DNA from: Methylosinus sp. H3A
GTDB lineage: Bacteria; Pseudomonadota; Alphaproteobacteria; Rhizobiales; Beijerinckiaceae
Assembly: GCF_015709455.1 (NCBI RefSeq)
Contig: NZ_JADNQW010000005.1
Location: forward strand, 1,674,001 to 1,738,000
DNA: 64,000 nt
Reading direction: 5' to 3'
In this document: piece after piece, positions 15,401-23,907 of the stretch
Position numbering within the stretch: the first letter of the stretch is position 1
How the letters are laid out: each line of letters starts with the position of its first letter
Program-made: the position numbers and the translations under genes
The notes under the pieces: generated by a model
The model's database searches: none
Told to the model about the DNA's origin: nothing
The model's input: the letters and a program-made list of their open reading frames with translations, nothing else

Positions 15401-18390
15401 CGGAACAGGAAGTTTGTCGCGCAGGCGTCGGTCCAATCACGCTGGAGTTGCGATAAATCGAGGCGAGTAGCCTCCAGCGCATAGTCGGTGTCCAGCTCCG
15501 CCGCCGTCGCCTGAGCTCGTGTCACAACCTCCTTCAAGTCACTCAATGTCCGATGGAATCGGTCGGTCGTTTCGTCGGCAAGCAACAAAGCACACAGATC
15601 GCCTTCCGTCGCTTCGGGCCGAGTGAGCAACGTTCCCAAAGTTTCGAGTTCTGACAATTGCGCGAGGCCACGCACCCGTTGCTCCAAACCTATCGAAGCG
15701 ACGAATGCCTCGGTTGCTGCCCTCAACCGCTGCACGGCGGTATGTACGCGATCAATCAGGGCTTGCATCTCGCGCGCCCAAGCCGGTGTCCATCTCGTCT
15801 GCTCAATCCCGCGCAAAGGGTGCGTCGCTGGAGCGCCAACGGCTAACATAGTTGTGGCGAGGTCCGTACAAGCCGCACGCAAGGCTGCGAGATTCTGTGG
15901 CGTATGATCAACGCCGGCCGGCCAAGCAAGGCCGACATCAAGAATTGTCCCTTGATCTGCGACTACACGCCCGAACGCCTCATAGACAGTCATTCCGTTC
16001 CCGCGCCGACAGTGCAGAGCTGAGACAAGCCGGTTCAGTTCGTCGCGTTTGGCTTTCAACTGCGCGCTGGCTTCCAGCCAGCTTTCCTCGTCCGCGTCGC
16101 CGCGTTCACGCCAAGCCGTCGCAAGTTGCTCGATCACGCTGGACTTCTGCGCCTTCGTTGAATGCACCTCCAGGCAATACCCGCCAAGGCCAATGTCGTT
16201 GAGACGGCGACGCACGACTTCCAGCGCAGCTGTCTTCTGCGAAACGAACAGAACAGATTTCCCATGCGCGAGACAGTTCGCAATCATATTAGCGATGGTC
16301 TGGCTCTTGCCGGCTCCGGGCGGCCCGAATAGCACGAAGTCCTTGCCGCGTTGCGCGGCAACGACGGCCGCTAGTTGGGACGAATCTCCCGAGAGCGGCG
16401 CGAAAAGCTCGGATGGATCGATGGCGTCGTCGAGACGAGCCGGATCGATGAACTCTTCCGATGTGCCCGCATAGGAGTGCGTTGGCGTTTCGATAAGATG
16501 ACGCACGAGCGAGTTTCGCATGAGATCATTCGTGCGGTCGACCAAATCCTTCCACATGAGATATTTCGTGAACGACAAGGTCGACAGTACGACCTGTTCG
16601 ACGACTTCCCATCCCTTAATGCTCTTCACATGCCGCTGGACGATCCGCCAGACTTCCGCGACGTCGATCCCTGATCCGTCACGCGGAAGTTCGCCGTCCA
16701 GCTCCGGCATCGACAGTTCGAAGTCCTGCAGCAGCATCTGAAGCAGAGTCGGATTAAAACGAACCTCGTCTTCATGCAGTTTGAGCCGAAAGCCGGATCT
16801 CACGCTCTTGCGCTCCAGACTCACCGGAACGAGAAGAAGTGGCGAACGATAGGGGCCGGCTCCATCTTGCGGTATCCACTCCAAAAAACCGAGGCACAGA
16901 TAAAGTATATTTGCGCCGCCCTCCTCGAATGCCAGCCGCGACGCACGGAACAAATCGGTGAGGCGTCCTTCCAGATCGGCTTCGGCTACGTTCGTGTGAA
17001 GTTCCTCACGCCCCAAGGCTTCAAGAACGAAGCGCTTGCGTCCGTCCTCATTCTGCCGATTGACGATAAGCGCGGGATCACGTCCGTCACTCCCGTCGAG
17101 AACTGCCGTTCGGCTAACAAGCTTGAACCGACTTCCCGCCGAGAGCATGTCCTCGAGCTTTGCAGCATCTGGACATTCAATCGCAATTGTCGTCTTGCCG
17201 TCCTTGAAATTGAGGAGACGGTTACGCAACGTCAGGTCGAGAAGACTGCGCTTCCAGCTTTCCAGCCGATCGAGCGGCTTGTCGTCCCTTTTCTTGCGGC
17301 GATCCATTTCCTCTGCGAACCGCGGCGTCTCCTCGAGGACTTGCGCTTCAATGGCGGAAGCTTTCGGTTCGATAACGGGGCCGGTGTTGCCGCCGAGATC
17401 GAGTGGTTTGATGCTGGCGATGCGAGCACGTCTAATGTCGACGGCAAGTTCGAGGACAGCTTCCGTACCCTCGGCGATCTGCTTGGCGCCTTGCTCGACC
17501 GCGTGTTTGAAGCGTGCGGGCTCTGCCCCGGTCAGGAGCGTCGTCTCAACGAGAATCATTTCCTGGAGTTGAACACGCTTGCGCAGCATTTGCGCGTCAT
17601 CGACGACGCACTCCGAGAAGTCCTCGTCCACAAGCCAAACGCCGACGAAGGCGTGTCCCTCGGTCAAGACGACCAGCGGATTCAGACCGGCCTGTTCGAG
17701 GCATGAGGCATAGAACAATGATAAATCGAGGCAGGTCCCGACTTTCCGCGACAGAATATCGCTTGGTCCACGCACCTGCTGGCCTTGGCGCTCGAAGCTC
17801 TTGGGCGGCAGCACATAGGCGATGGAATGTCCCACGAGAGCAGCCCAAAGGGCCTCGGCAATCTCCCATGCTCGGGTCTTCTTCCCCTGCTTATATCCGT
17901 CTACCGCGGGATCGCGACCAGCCTGCGAGAGTTTCTCGGCGGCCTCCCGCAAAATCACGTCGACGCTGGGGTCGGTCGGGCGCACGAACGCGGCGAGAAG
18001 CTCAGGCGCCGATCCCGCTCCGCCCCAATGCGACGGCGGCAACAGGTTCACTTCGACCTTGCATTTAGAGTGCGCAATTCCATCGACCTCAACGACGATG
18101 TGGATCTCGGCGCGGCGCGACGCTGAGAGACCAGCTAGAAAAACTGGGTCGAGTAGCAAGTCGAGGCTGCGAATGTGATAGGTGGTCTTGTCGGCGATGC
18201 GGTCGACACGCCACATGCCGGGCGTCAAAAATGGCGGCTCAGAAGACAAGTGGACCGAAACCTCGCTGAGGTCTCGCCCGATGTCGTTTTCAAGGGTCAG
18301 TTCGCGCAGAATAGGGACGGCGTTTTGGTAGAACGCGACGTTGACATTTTCGGCGACCGAGCAACCGATTTTCAATTCACCGTCCGACAT
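12466..18390 (-). CDS. DUF4011 superfamily-1 helicase with Vsr-like nuclease and DUF3320
   Basis: The 1,974-aa multidomain protein is typical of phage-defence loci. Visible in order are a transglutaminase-like segment (GTCLDLS with Cys about 220 and GHAFVGVW with His about 246), DUF4011 (SLLDLTLRNRLLNF), and helicase Walker A (LFGPPGAGKSQTIAN). Helicase motifs DEASQ and GDPEQLPP and C-terminal motifs (VQGDERDVIIFS; VAVTRARHELLVF) follow. A Vsr/MTES_1575-type endonuclease domain (FFRIDLGVVHPD, then AGVECDGASYH) and DUF3320 close the protein. ATG 18390 is preceded by GGGGAG. It probably unwinds and cuts foreign nucleic acid. It is a single-gene unit, divergent from the ICE backbone. Confidence 0.88.
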   Translation of the reverse strand: MSDGELKIGCSVAENVNVAFYQNAVPILRELTLENDIGRDLSEVSVHLSSEPPFLTPGMWRVDRIADKTTYHIRSLDLLLDPVFLAGLSASRRAEIHIVVEVDGIAHSKCKVEVNLLPPSHWGGAGSAPELLAAFVRPTDPSVDVILREAAEKLSQAGRDPAVDGYKQGKKTRAWEIAEALWAALVGHSIAYVLPPKSFERQGQQVRGPSDILSRKVGTCLDLSLFYASCLEQAGLNPLVVLTEGHAFVGVWLVDEDFSECVVDDAQMLRKRVQLQEMILVETTLLTGAEPARFKHAVEQGAKQIAEGTEAVLELAVDIRRARIASIKPLDLGGNTGPVIEPKASAIEAQVLEETPRFAEEMDRRKKRDDKPLDRLESWKRSLLDLTLRNRLLNFKDGKTTIAIECPDAAKLEDMLSAGSRFKLVSRTAVLDGSDGRDPALIVNRQNEDGRKRFVLEALGREELHTNVAEADLEGRLTDLFRASRLAFEEGGANILYLCLGFLEWIPQDGAGPYRSPLLLVPVSLERKSVRSGFRLKLHEDEVRFNPTLLQMLLQDFELSMPELDGELPRDGSGIDVAEVWRIVQRHVKSIKGWEVVEQVVLSTLSFTKYLMWKDLVDRTNDLMRNSLVRHLIETPTHSYAGTSEEFIDPARLDDAIDPSELFAPLSGDSSQLAAVVAAQRGKDFVLFGPPGAGKSQTIANMIANCLAHGKSVLFVSQKTAALEVVRRRLNDIGLGGYCLEVHSTKAQKSSVIEQLATAWRERGDADEESWLEASAQLKAKRDELNRLVSALHCRRGNGMTVYEAFGRVVADQGTILDVGLAWPAGVDHTPQNLAALRAACTDLATTMLAVGAPATHPLRGIEQTRWTPAWAREMQALIDRVHTAVQRLRAATEAFVASIGLEQRVRGLAQLSELETLGTLLTRPEATEGDLCALLLADETTDRFHRTLSDLKEVVTRAQATAAELDTDYALEATRLDLSQLQRDWTDACATNFLFREAKKNKVRLLLKPYCKGELPQDIGHDLVGLQRLAGIMAETERMKPAFAGLERLWRGIDTDIPRFDRLMVWAADMRSATSGFVTENGDAGWLRDHIKLLLTKFAHLFAPGGTVTVAFEAVRTEWDTAWEAILELGHCAGLIDPQELLEPRPDWDEELLQRTSRWKGSILKAPEWTSWRTAANIGANLGLGPLVAAIEAGAVTATTVRPTFEFSYARWFAEKLVNEDNILSSFLAVQHEAKIEAFTAADKKVSELSKQIVRARIGGSIPSETNFGADPEWGALARETKKKVQHMPLRQLFGRIPTVLTRLTPCVMMSPLSIAQYLPSDAKSFDVVIFDEASQIQVWDAIGAIARGNQAVIVGDPEQLPPTSVGERAAEGDDETAGLPSQQSILDECLASNIPSLRLQWHYRSRHESLIAFSNAKYYRGDLITFPSPVTRDDAVRYVHVDGGVYERGGSKTNRKEAQAVVEEVVRRLKTSPHSVGVVTFNGEQQRLIENLLDQERRSDPSLERFFDRSQTPEPTLVKNIENVQGDERDVIIFSVAVGPDQTGRVTAQISSLNGAGGHRRLNVAVTRARHELLVFATLRPEQIDLGRTNAKGVIDFKHFLEFAQNGTRAIAESFAPTGLDTESPFEAAVKRALEAKGWEVHPQIGVSFFRIDLGVVHPDHPGRYLAGVECDGASYHRSATARDRDRLREWVLTDLGWTIRRIWSTEWWMDAASAFDKLHARLEADLEVDRAKQVPTPDLGSNSLEALPKDDEEVGEAELVEHDLVSASSIVENVTVHEPANDSLPIQETKIYARKRESGAPAALYVVADPAAIATPEQARFYDRDYRPILRQMVDYVVETEGPIYFDVLVDRISRAHGFQRAAERIRGIVRTALGADRVPTSKEGEREIVWPSGANTLVLTPYRRGDRRDHGDIPIPELASLAVELHGDGFEGEELVREIQEHFRLGRLAASTRDRFEAAVALASQINRQA

Positions 18391-18933
18391 AATACTCCCC
18401 AACTTAGGGTTATTGAGCGCAACTCACTGCTGAATTTAGACCCGCTTGCCACGACGCCTGCCGCCTGAGCCCACCGAGACATGACCGCAGGATCGAAATC
18501 CCTGATACGTATATCATGAAAGCCGGAGCGAGAGCTCGATGAATGCGGCATACCGCCATTCCGCCGCTTTGAGCGCTACGTATTTGGTAAATAACAATAT
18601 ATTTATCCTCGCGACCGAAAGGTTGACGAATGTGATGAGCTCGCTTCCCAGGACTAAGCGCTCCTCCGGCAGATGTCGCCGTCTTGACGTCCATCCAGTC
18701 GTGCGAGAAGCCGACGCGGTCCACAATCAAAGCGAATGCGCCAGAGAATTGAAGCCCCAAACAGACGAGGGGATTGCGTAGATCAAAGGCATCTATGGCA
18801 AGACGCTCCGAACTATGCGATCGGTTTGCTTTCCCGCTAAATTGGTCGATCTGTGATCCATTCTGTTGGCGTTGCCCTTGAACCGCACTTCCAGAGAAAG
18901 AGGCGTGCCTCGCTTTCACGGCGGGTTGAGGGC
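18391..18933. other. Gap with a possible frameshifted membrane-protein remnant
   Basis: There is no intact gene. On the minus strand, two adjacent frames read as parts of one hydrophobic protein: one includes FSGAFALIVDRVGF near 18,700 and the other LITFVNLSVARINILLF near 18,600. The switch of frame falls around 18,650. This could be a decayed hypothetical gene left by earlier insertions at the junction of cargo and ICE backbone. The evidence is composition only. Confidence 0.3.
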
Positions 18934-18974
18934 CGAGAGAGAGTCTCGCGGCGCCCGTCGCGGAGTCCTGGATC
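18934..18974 (+). promoter_or_regulatory. 5' leader of the DUF932 gene, copy 1 of a shared leader
   Basis: The leader starts CGAGAGAGAGTCTCGCGG, continues to CGTCGCGGAGT and ends at the ATG. It closely matches the leader before the ParB gene at 20308-20348. The GAGAGA/TCTC arms can fold into a small hairpin just upstream of the CGGAG ribosome site, so both genes may share a translational or antitermination control. Confidence 0.5.
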
Positions 18975-20192
18975 ATGAACATCGAGATTTCGAAGGCTAC
19001 AGCCGATGTGGGCGGCGCTTCCGAGTTCGGCGTCTCATCTGGTTTCAAGGTCGACCTGTCTCGCGGCGACCGTGTCGGCCGGGTGTCGTCCGAATGGTTT
19101 TCCCGGCCCGACGACGAGCGATACCTGTCGCTGTCGGACCTGTTGGCCGCCGTTCGCGGCCGCTTCGAGCGCAGCCACGCCCGAACGGTGGAGAGCGCAA
19201 CGATCCGCGTGGAGGCGCGCCGCGCCGACGCAGTGCGCCTGACGCTCGTGCTGCCGGGCTCGGCCTCGCCGGTGGCGCCAACGCATTGGAGTTTCAGCCA
19301 GCTCTGCTCGTTGGTCGGGGCGCCCGCCGGTTATCTCCGCGAGTTGCCGGCGCCGCTTGCCGGCGTCAATCTCCAGCATGGCCTGCTGTCGCATCGCGCC
19401 GAGCTGGTCAAGACGCTCGAGGCGGACGATGGCAGGATCGAGTTGCGCGCGGTCACTGGTCCGGACTATGGCCGTATCTGGGATCATGAGCTGGTCGCCG
19501 CCGTGATGAAAATCGCTGGAAACGGCACGGGCGACACGCGCTGGAAGGTACCCGGCGTTCTCGACTGGGCGACCATGACCTATAATCCGTTCGTGGATGT
19601 CGCCAAGGAGACGACGACGCTTTATGCGAGCGATCGTGACGTCTTCCTCTTCCTCGTCGACGACACGCATCCGATCGAAGCCGGCCGGTTGCCGAACGGC
19701 GATCCGGATTTGTACTTTCGCGGCTTTTATTGCTGGAACAGCGAGGTCGGATCGAAGACGCTCGGCATCGCCTCCTTCTATCTTCGCGCGGTGTGCATGA
19801 ATCGGAACCTTTGGGGCGTCGAAGGATTCGAGGAGATAAGCATTCGGCACAGCAAATTCGCGGCGCAGCGCTTCGCCCATGAGGCGGCGCCGGCGCTCGA
19901 GAATTTCGCGCGGTCGTCGCCAGCGCCTTTCATCGCGGGCGTGAAAGCGGCGCGCGAACGCATCGTCGCCCGCAAGGACGACGAGAGGGAGACGTTCCTG
20001 CGTAAGCGCGGCTTCAGCAAGGCGGAAACGGCCAAAGTGATCGCGGCCGTTCTCGAGGAGGAAGGGCGGCCGCCGGAGAGCATTTTCGATTTCGTGCAAG
20101 GGATCACGGCTGTCGCGCGTTCCAAGCCGCATCAGGACGCGCGGCTGGAGCTCGAAGGCCGCGCCAAGGCGCTTCTCGCGCGCGCCGCCTGA
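18975..20192 (+). CDS. DUF932 domain protein of the ICE backbone
   Basis: The 405-aa protein belongs to the DUF932 family common on conjugative elements and phages: HWSFSQLCSLVGAPAGYLREL, RAVTGPDYGRIWDHELV and GVLDWATMTYNP, then ASFYLRAVCMNRNLWG. The biochemical function is not established; family members occur with ParB and DNA-processing genes. It is the first backbone gene after the defence block and precedes parB. The start at 18975 fits the spacing of its leader. The long antisense frame over this gene is an artefact of high GC. Confidence 0.85.
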   Translation: MNIEISKATADVGGASEFGVSSGFKVDLSRGDRVGRVSSEWFSRPDDERYLSLSDLLAAVRGRFERSHARTVESATIRVEARRADAVRLTLVLPGSASPVAPTHWSFSQLCSLVGAPAGYLRELPAPLAGVNLQHGLLSHRAELVKTLEADDGRIELRAVTGPDYGRIWDHELVAAVMKIAGNGTGDTRWKVPGVLDWATMTYNPFVDVAKETTTLYASDRDVFLFLVDDTHPIEAGRLPNGDPDLYFRGFYCWNSEVGSKTLGIASFYLRAVCMNRNLWGVEGFEEISIRHSKFAAQRFAHEAAPALENFARSSPAPFIAGVKAARERIVARKDDERETFLRKRGFSKAETAKVIAAVLEEEGRPPESIFDFVQGITAVARSKPHQDARLELEGRAKALLARAA

Positions 20193-20203
20193 CGGCCAAA
20201 TAT

Positions 20204-20231
20204 CGCTGCGCCGGAAGTTTTCGGCGCAGCG
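20204..20231 (+). terminator. Stem-loop after the DUF932 gene
   Basis: CGCTGCGCCG and CGGCGCAGCG form a perfect 10-bp stem with an 8-base loop, 12 bases after the stop codon. There is no T-run behind it, so it may be a terminator needing Rho, or an mRNA-stabilising hairpin. Confidence 0.5.
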
Positions 20232-20307
20232 CCTCATCGACATAGCTGGCGCGGCCCGAACCCGAGAGGTAGAGGGCTGCGCCGATCTTCGTGACGAGTC
20301 GTAGGAT

Positions 20308-20348
20308 CGAGAGAAAGTCTCTCGGCTGCTCGTCGCGGAGTTGATCTC
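20308..20348 (+). promoter_or_regulatory. 5' leader of the ICE parB gene, copy 2 of the shared leader
   Basis: CGAGAGA-AAG-TCTCTCG is a perfect 7-bp hairpin, followed by GGCTGCTCGTCGCGGAG and the start codon. It aligns over more than 30 bases with the leader at 18934. Conservation of the hairpin and of the CGTCGCGGAG ribosome site in two adjacent, otherwise unrelated genes suggests a common regulatory element. Confidence 0.5.
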
Positions 20349-22478
20349 ATGGCAACCGCGGTTCAGAAAATCCACCTCAGCGCCTCGCGCGATATCCCCT
20401 TCAACAAGCTGGTTCTCTCCCAGTCGAATGTCCGCCGGATCAAGGCCGGCGTCTCGATCGAGGAGCTCGCCGAAGACATCGCCCGCCGCACGCTGTTGCA
20501 GAGCATCACTGTCCGTCCGGTGCTCGACGCCGACGGCTCGGAGACCGGCATGTTCGAGATCCCGGCCGGCGGCCGGCGCTATCGAGCGCTCGAGCTGCTG
20601 GTGAAGCAGAAGCGCCTGGCGCGCACCGCTCCCATCCCCTGCGTCGTGCGCACCGACGGGACGGCCGAGGAGGACAGTCTCGCCGAGAATGTCCAGCGCG
20701 CGCCGCTGCATCCGCTCGATCAGTTCCGTGCCTTCCTCACGCTGCGCGAGAAAGGCCAGAGCGAGGAAGAGATCGCCGCCGCCTTCTTCGTCGGCGTCGC
20801 CGTCGTCAAGCAGCGCCTGCGTCTCGCTTCCGTGTCGCCGAAGCTGCTCGATGTCTATGCCGAGGACGGCATGACGCTCGACCAGCTCATGGGTTTCACC
20901 GTCAGCCCGGACCACGAGCGGCAAGAGCAGGTCTGGGACGCCATTCAGCGCTCCTACAATAAAGAGGCCTACCAGATTCGCCGCTTGTTGACCGAAGGCG
21001 CGGTACGAGCTTCGGACAAGCGCGCGCAATTCGCCGGCGACGATTATGCCGCGGCTGGCGGCGCGGTCATGCGCGACCTGTTTCAGAGCGACGACGGCGG
21101 CTGGCTGCAAGACGTCGGCCTTCTCGATCGTCTCGTCGCCGAGAAGCTGGAGCGCGCGGCGGAGAGCGTGGGCGCCGAGGGTTGGAAATGGGTCGGGGTC
21201 GCGACCGATTTTCCCTACGGCCATACATATGGGCTGCGTTGCATCCAGGGCGAACGCCCGCCTCTGACGCCGGAGGGAGAAGCCGCGCTCGAATCGCTGC
21301 GGACCGAAGCCCAGCAGATCGAAGCCGCCTTCGCCGACGAGGATCAAATTCCCGAAGATGTGGATCGTCGTCTCGGCGAGATCGAAACCGCCATGGCGGA
21401 GATCGAAGAACGTCCGGTGGCTTATTATCCTGATGATGTTTCCCGAGCGGGCGCCTTCGTCAGCATCGACGGCTCCGGCCGGCTGCGCATCGAGCGAGGC
21501 TATGTGCGTCCAGAAGACGACGTGCAGATCGCTGAGCCGACAGTCGCCGAGTCGGATGGCGAGGCCGACGCCGACGCTTCTTCGGCGGTGGCGTCGGCGG
21601 CGTCCAGGGCGGTCGAGCCCGACGGCGACAATATGGTTCGATCCGAGCCGGCGGAGGAAGAGGACGAAGGCATTCGGCCTCTGCCTGACAAGCTTTTGAC
21701 CGAGCTCACGGCCTATCGGACGCTGGCGCTGCGCCGAGCCATCGGCGACGATCCCGCCGTCGCCTTTCTCGCGGCGCTGCATGTTCTCTGTCTGAAGTTG
21801 TTCTATCGCTACGGCTCGGACTCCTGCGTGGAGATCGAGCCGAAGAACGTCGCCTTCGGCAGTCTGGCGCCCGGCCTCGGCGACGCGCCGCTCGCCGCCG
21901 CCGTCGACGCCCGTCATCGCGACTGGTCGTCGCAACTGCCTGCGGAACCGGGAGATTTGTGGGCTGCGCTGACGACGCTCGACGTCGCGGCGCGGCAGGC
22001 GCTCTTCGCGCACTGCGTCTCGCTGACCGTCAACGCCGTTCACGAGGCCTGGAACCGGCGGCCCAGAGCCATCGCCCATGCCGATCGCCTCGCGCAGACC
22101 TTGTCTCTCGATATCGCCACCGCCGGCTGGACGCCGACCGTGGATAATTTTCTCGGCCGCGTGACCAAGGCTCGCATCCTCGGAGCGGTTCGCGAGACGA
22201 AGGGCGAAGCCTCGGCGCGACAGATCGAGCATCTGAAGAAAGGCGACATGGCGGTCCAAGCCGAGCAGATGCTCGTCGGAACGGGCTGGCTCCCCGAACC
22301 GTTGCGTACGCCCGGTCGCGCGTTCCAGCAGTCGGGCGCCGTCGACGTGCCTCACCACTATGATGAGCCGGTCGAAGAAACGGCGGCGATCGAAAGCGAA
22401 ACGGCTATCGACGAAGACACGGCGCAGAGCGATGCTGACAGCGGGTCGACGGACGATCCCGAGACCTGCGCCGAATAG
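20349..22478 (+). CDS. ParB/RepB/Spo0J-family protein of the ICE
   Basis: The 709-aa protein is about twice the size of chromosomal ParB. Its N-terminal ParB domain covers about residues 1-110 (NVRRIKAGVSIEELAEDI; EIPAGGRRYRALELL; ENVQRAPLHPLDQF), and an HTH domain (EEEIAAAFFVGVAVVKQRL) follows. The rest is mostly helical and acidic, ending in a Glu/Asp-rich tail. It probably binds a centromere-like site and helps maintain or process the element, possibly with the ParA at 37000. The partner is inferred from co-residence, because the two genes are 14 kb apart. It shares a leader with the DUF932 gene. Confidence 0.88.
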   Translation: MATAVQKIHLSASRDIPFNKLVLSQSNVRRIKAGVSIEELAEDIARRTLLQSITVRPVLDADGSETGMFEIPAGGRRYRALELLVKQKRLARTAPIPCVVRTDGTAEEDSLAENVQRAPLHPLDQFRAFLTLREKGQSEEEIAAAFFVGVAVVKQRLRLASVSPKLLDVYAEDGMTLDQLMGFTVSPDHERQEQVWDAIQRSYNKEAYQIRRLLTEGAVRASDKRAQFAGDDYAAAGGAVMRDLFQSDDGGWLQDVGLLDRLVAEKLERAAESVGAEGWKWVGVATDFPYGHTYGLRCIQGERPPLTPEGEAALESLRTEAQQIEAAFADEDQIPEDVDRRLGEIETAMAEIEERPVAYYPDDVSRAGAFVSIDGSGRLRIERGYVRPEDDVQIAEPTVAESDGEADADASSAVASAASRAVEPDGDNMVRSEPAEEEDEGIRPLPDKLLTELTAYRTLALRRAIGDDPAVAFLAALHVLCLKLFYRYGSDSCVEIEPKNVAFGSLAPGLGDAPLAAAVDARHRDWSSQLPAEPGDLWAALTTLDVAARQALFAHCVSLTVNAVHEAWNRRPRAIAHADRLAQTLSLDIATAGWTPTVDNFLGRVTKARILGAVRETKGEASARQIEHLKKGDMAVQAEQMLVGTGWLPEPLRTPGRAFQQSGAVDVPHHYDEPVEETAAIESETAIDEDTAQSDADSGSTDDPETCAE

Positions 22479-22499
22479 ACCTCCCCGAGGCCGAACCGA

Positions 22500-22530
22500 G
22501 GGACTCGCTAGAAATGGCGGGTCCCTTTTT
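22500..22530 (+). terminator. Rho-independent terminator between parB and the Toprim gene
   Basis: GGGACTCGC pairs with GCGGGTCCC (one T-G wobble) around an 8-base loop and is followed directly by TTTTTC. The GGAGGAGG ribosome site of the next gene begins within five bases after the T-run, so readthrough or attenuation would set expression of the Toprim gene. Confidence 0.75.
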
Positions 22531-22545
22531 CTTTGGAGGAGGCCC

Positions 22546-23637
22546 ATGTTCGATTCACCGGCCGAGTTGGCGCAGCGTCTCGCGCGTGACGCCGAGGCGG
22601 TATGCCGCCATTATCTCTCGAACGGGCGCCGCGAAGGTCGCTACTGGCTTGTCGGCGACGCCCGCAACACGCCGGGCCGCAGCCTCTTCGTTCGGTTGAC
22701 CGGCGCCGACAGCGGCAAAGGCGCGGCAGGGAAATGGGTCGATCCCGCATTGGCGGAACATGGCGACTTGCTCGACATTATCCGTGCGAGTTGCCGCCTC
22801 TCCAATTTCCGCGATGTCGCCGACGAGGCGCGGCGCTTCCTCGCCATGCCGCGTTTCGAACCCGGTCAAGAACCGGCGCCGCGTGGACCGACGCCCGTGC
22901 CGAGAGGCTCAATCGAATCCGCACGCCGACTGTTCGCCATGGCCAAACCGATCCGCGGCACGATCGCAGAAACATATCTCCGCAAACGTGGCATTACGAC
23001 TCTGCACGAAGCCGCCAGTCTTCGCTTCCATCGACGCTGCTATTATCGCCGACAGAGCGACGGCGAGGTCGAGCCATTGCCGGCGTTCATCGCAGCCGTC
23101 ACCGATCTTTCGGGTGTCGTCACCGGCGTTCAACGCACATGGCTCGATCCGACTGGCGCCGACAAGGCGCCGGTGGACACGCCGAGGCGAGCGATGGGTC
23201 GTCTCCTCGGCAATGGCGTCCGCTTCGGCGTCGTGGACGACATCATGACGGCAGGAGAAGGCGTCGAAACCATGTTGTCGATCCGCTGCGTTCTTCCCAC
23301 TCTGCCGATGGTCGCAGCGCTGTCGGCCAATCACCTCGCCGCCCTGATACTTCCTCACACGTTGCGACGTCTCTATGTCGCGCGCGACGACGATCCGGCA
23401 GGAGACATGGCGGCCGAGACGTTGACGAGACGAGCCGCGGCGCAAGGGATCGATGCGGTGATACTCTCGCCGACGCTCGACGATTTCAACGACGATCTGC
23501 GCTACCTCGGCGTGGACGAACTGCGGGCAGCTCTCCGCATTCAGCTCGTTCCGGAGGACGTGGCGCGCTTCATGAGCCCGGCAGAGCGCGCGCCGGCCGA
23601 CCGAGCGCGCGTCGGCGCAACTCGACTTCGCGCATGA
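22546..23637 (+). CDS. Toprim-domain primase-like protein (DUF7146 type)
   Basis: The 363-aa protein has an N-terminal region of the CHC2-less plasmid primase type (REGRYWLVGDARNTPGRSL, then GKWVDPALAEHGDLLDIIR). A Toprim domain follows, with the acidic Glu in TAGEGVETMLS and the DxD-like motif in YVARDDDPAGDMAAE. Toprim proteins of this kind prime DNA synthesis, or act with a helicase, on mobile elements entering a cell as single strands. ATG 22546 follows GGAGGAGG. It lies in the ICE processing cluster between parB and the DUF2493 gene. Confidence 0.87.
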   Translation: MFDSPAELAQRLARDAEAVCRHYLSNGRREGRYWLVGDARNTPGRSLFVRLTGADSGKGAAGKWVDPALAEHGDLLDIIRASCRLSNFRDVADEARRFLAMPRFEPGQEPAPRGPTPVPRGSIESARRLFAMAKPIRGTIAETYLRKRGITTLHEAASLRFHRRCYYRRQSDGEVEPLPAFIAAVTDLSGVVTGVQRTWLDPTGADKAPVDTPRRAMGRLLGNGVRFGVVDDIMTAGEGVETMLSIRCVLPTLPMVAALSANHLAALILPHTLRRLYVARDDDPAGDMAAETLTRRAAAQGIDAVILSPTLDDFNDDLRYLGVDELRAALRIQLVPEDVARFMSPAERAPADRARVGATRLRA

Positions 23638-23721
23638 TCGAATACCTGTCCCGCATCGGAAGAGCCGCGCCCACGGCCTTCGAGAGGGGCTATGTCCTGC
23701 GGCAATCGATCCTGCCGTGCA

Positions 23722-23799
23722 ACGGCGGGCGGCGACAATTTTCCGCCGCCGGATAAATCCGGCTTTGCATCGCGACACAAAATTGCCGCCGTCCGCCGT
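23722..23799 (+). repeat. Structured three-way-junction element, copy B
   Basis: The arms at 23722-23742 and 23779-23799 pair over 21 positions with two imperfect pairs. Inside lies a second perfect hairpin, GCCGGAT-AA-ATCCGGC (23748-23763). After the right arm comes a conserved CGCCGTCCTCCGCT block leading to the DUF2493 start. A second copy with the same architecture but different arm sequence precedes the DUF736 gene (27411-27488). It may be a structured RNA leader or a site for single-strand DNA processing; the choice is open. Confidence 0.6.
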
Positions 23800-23907
23800 C
23801 CTCCGCTCCGCTTCGGCCGCTCGGCGGTGCAGGCCGGCTCTGTCTTGCCGCTTCGGACGCCCACGAAGGCCGCGATGGGCGCGGCCGATCCGACAGAGGG
23901 CGACGCC

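Noticed and set aside
19035..22547. Minus-strand open frame of 1,170 codons
   Set aside because: Entirely antisense to the DUF932 and ParB genes, with Arg-rich composition and no domains.
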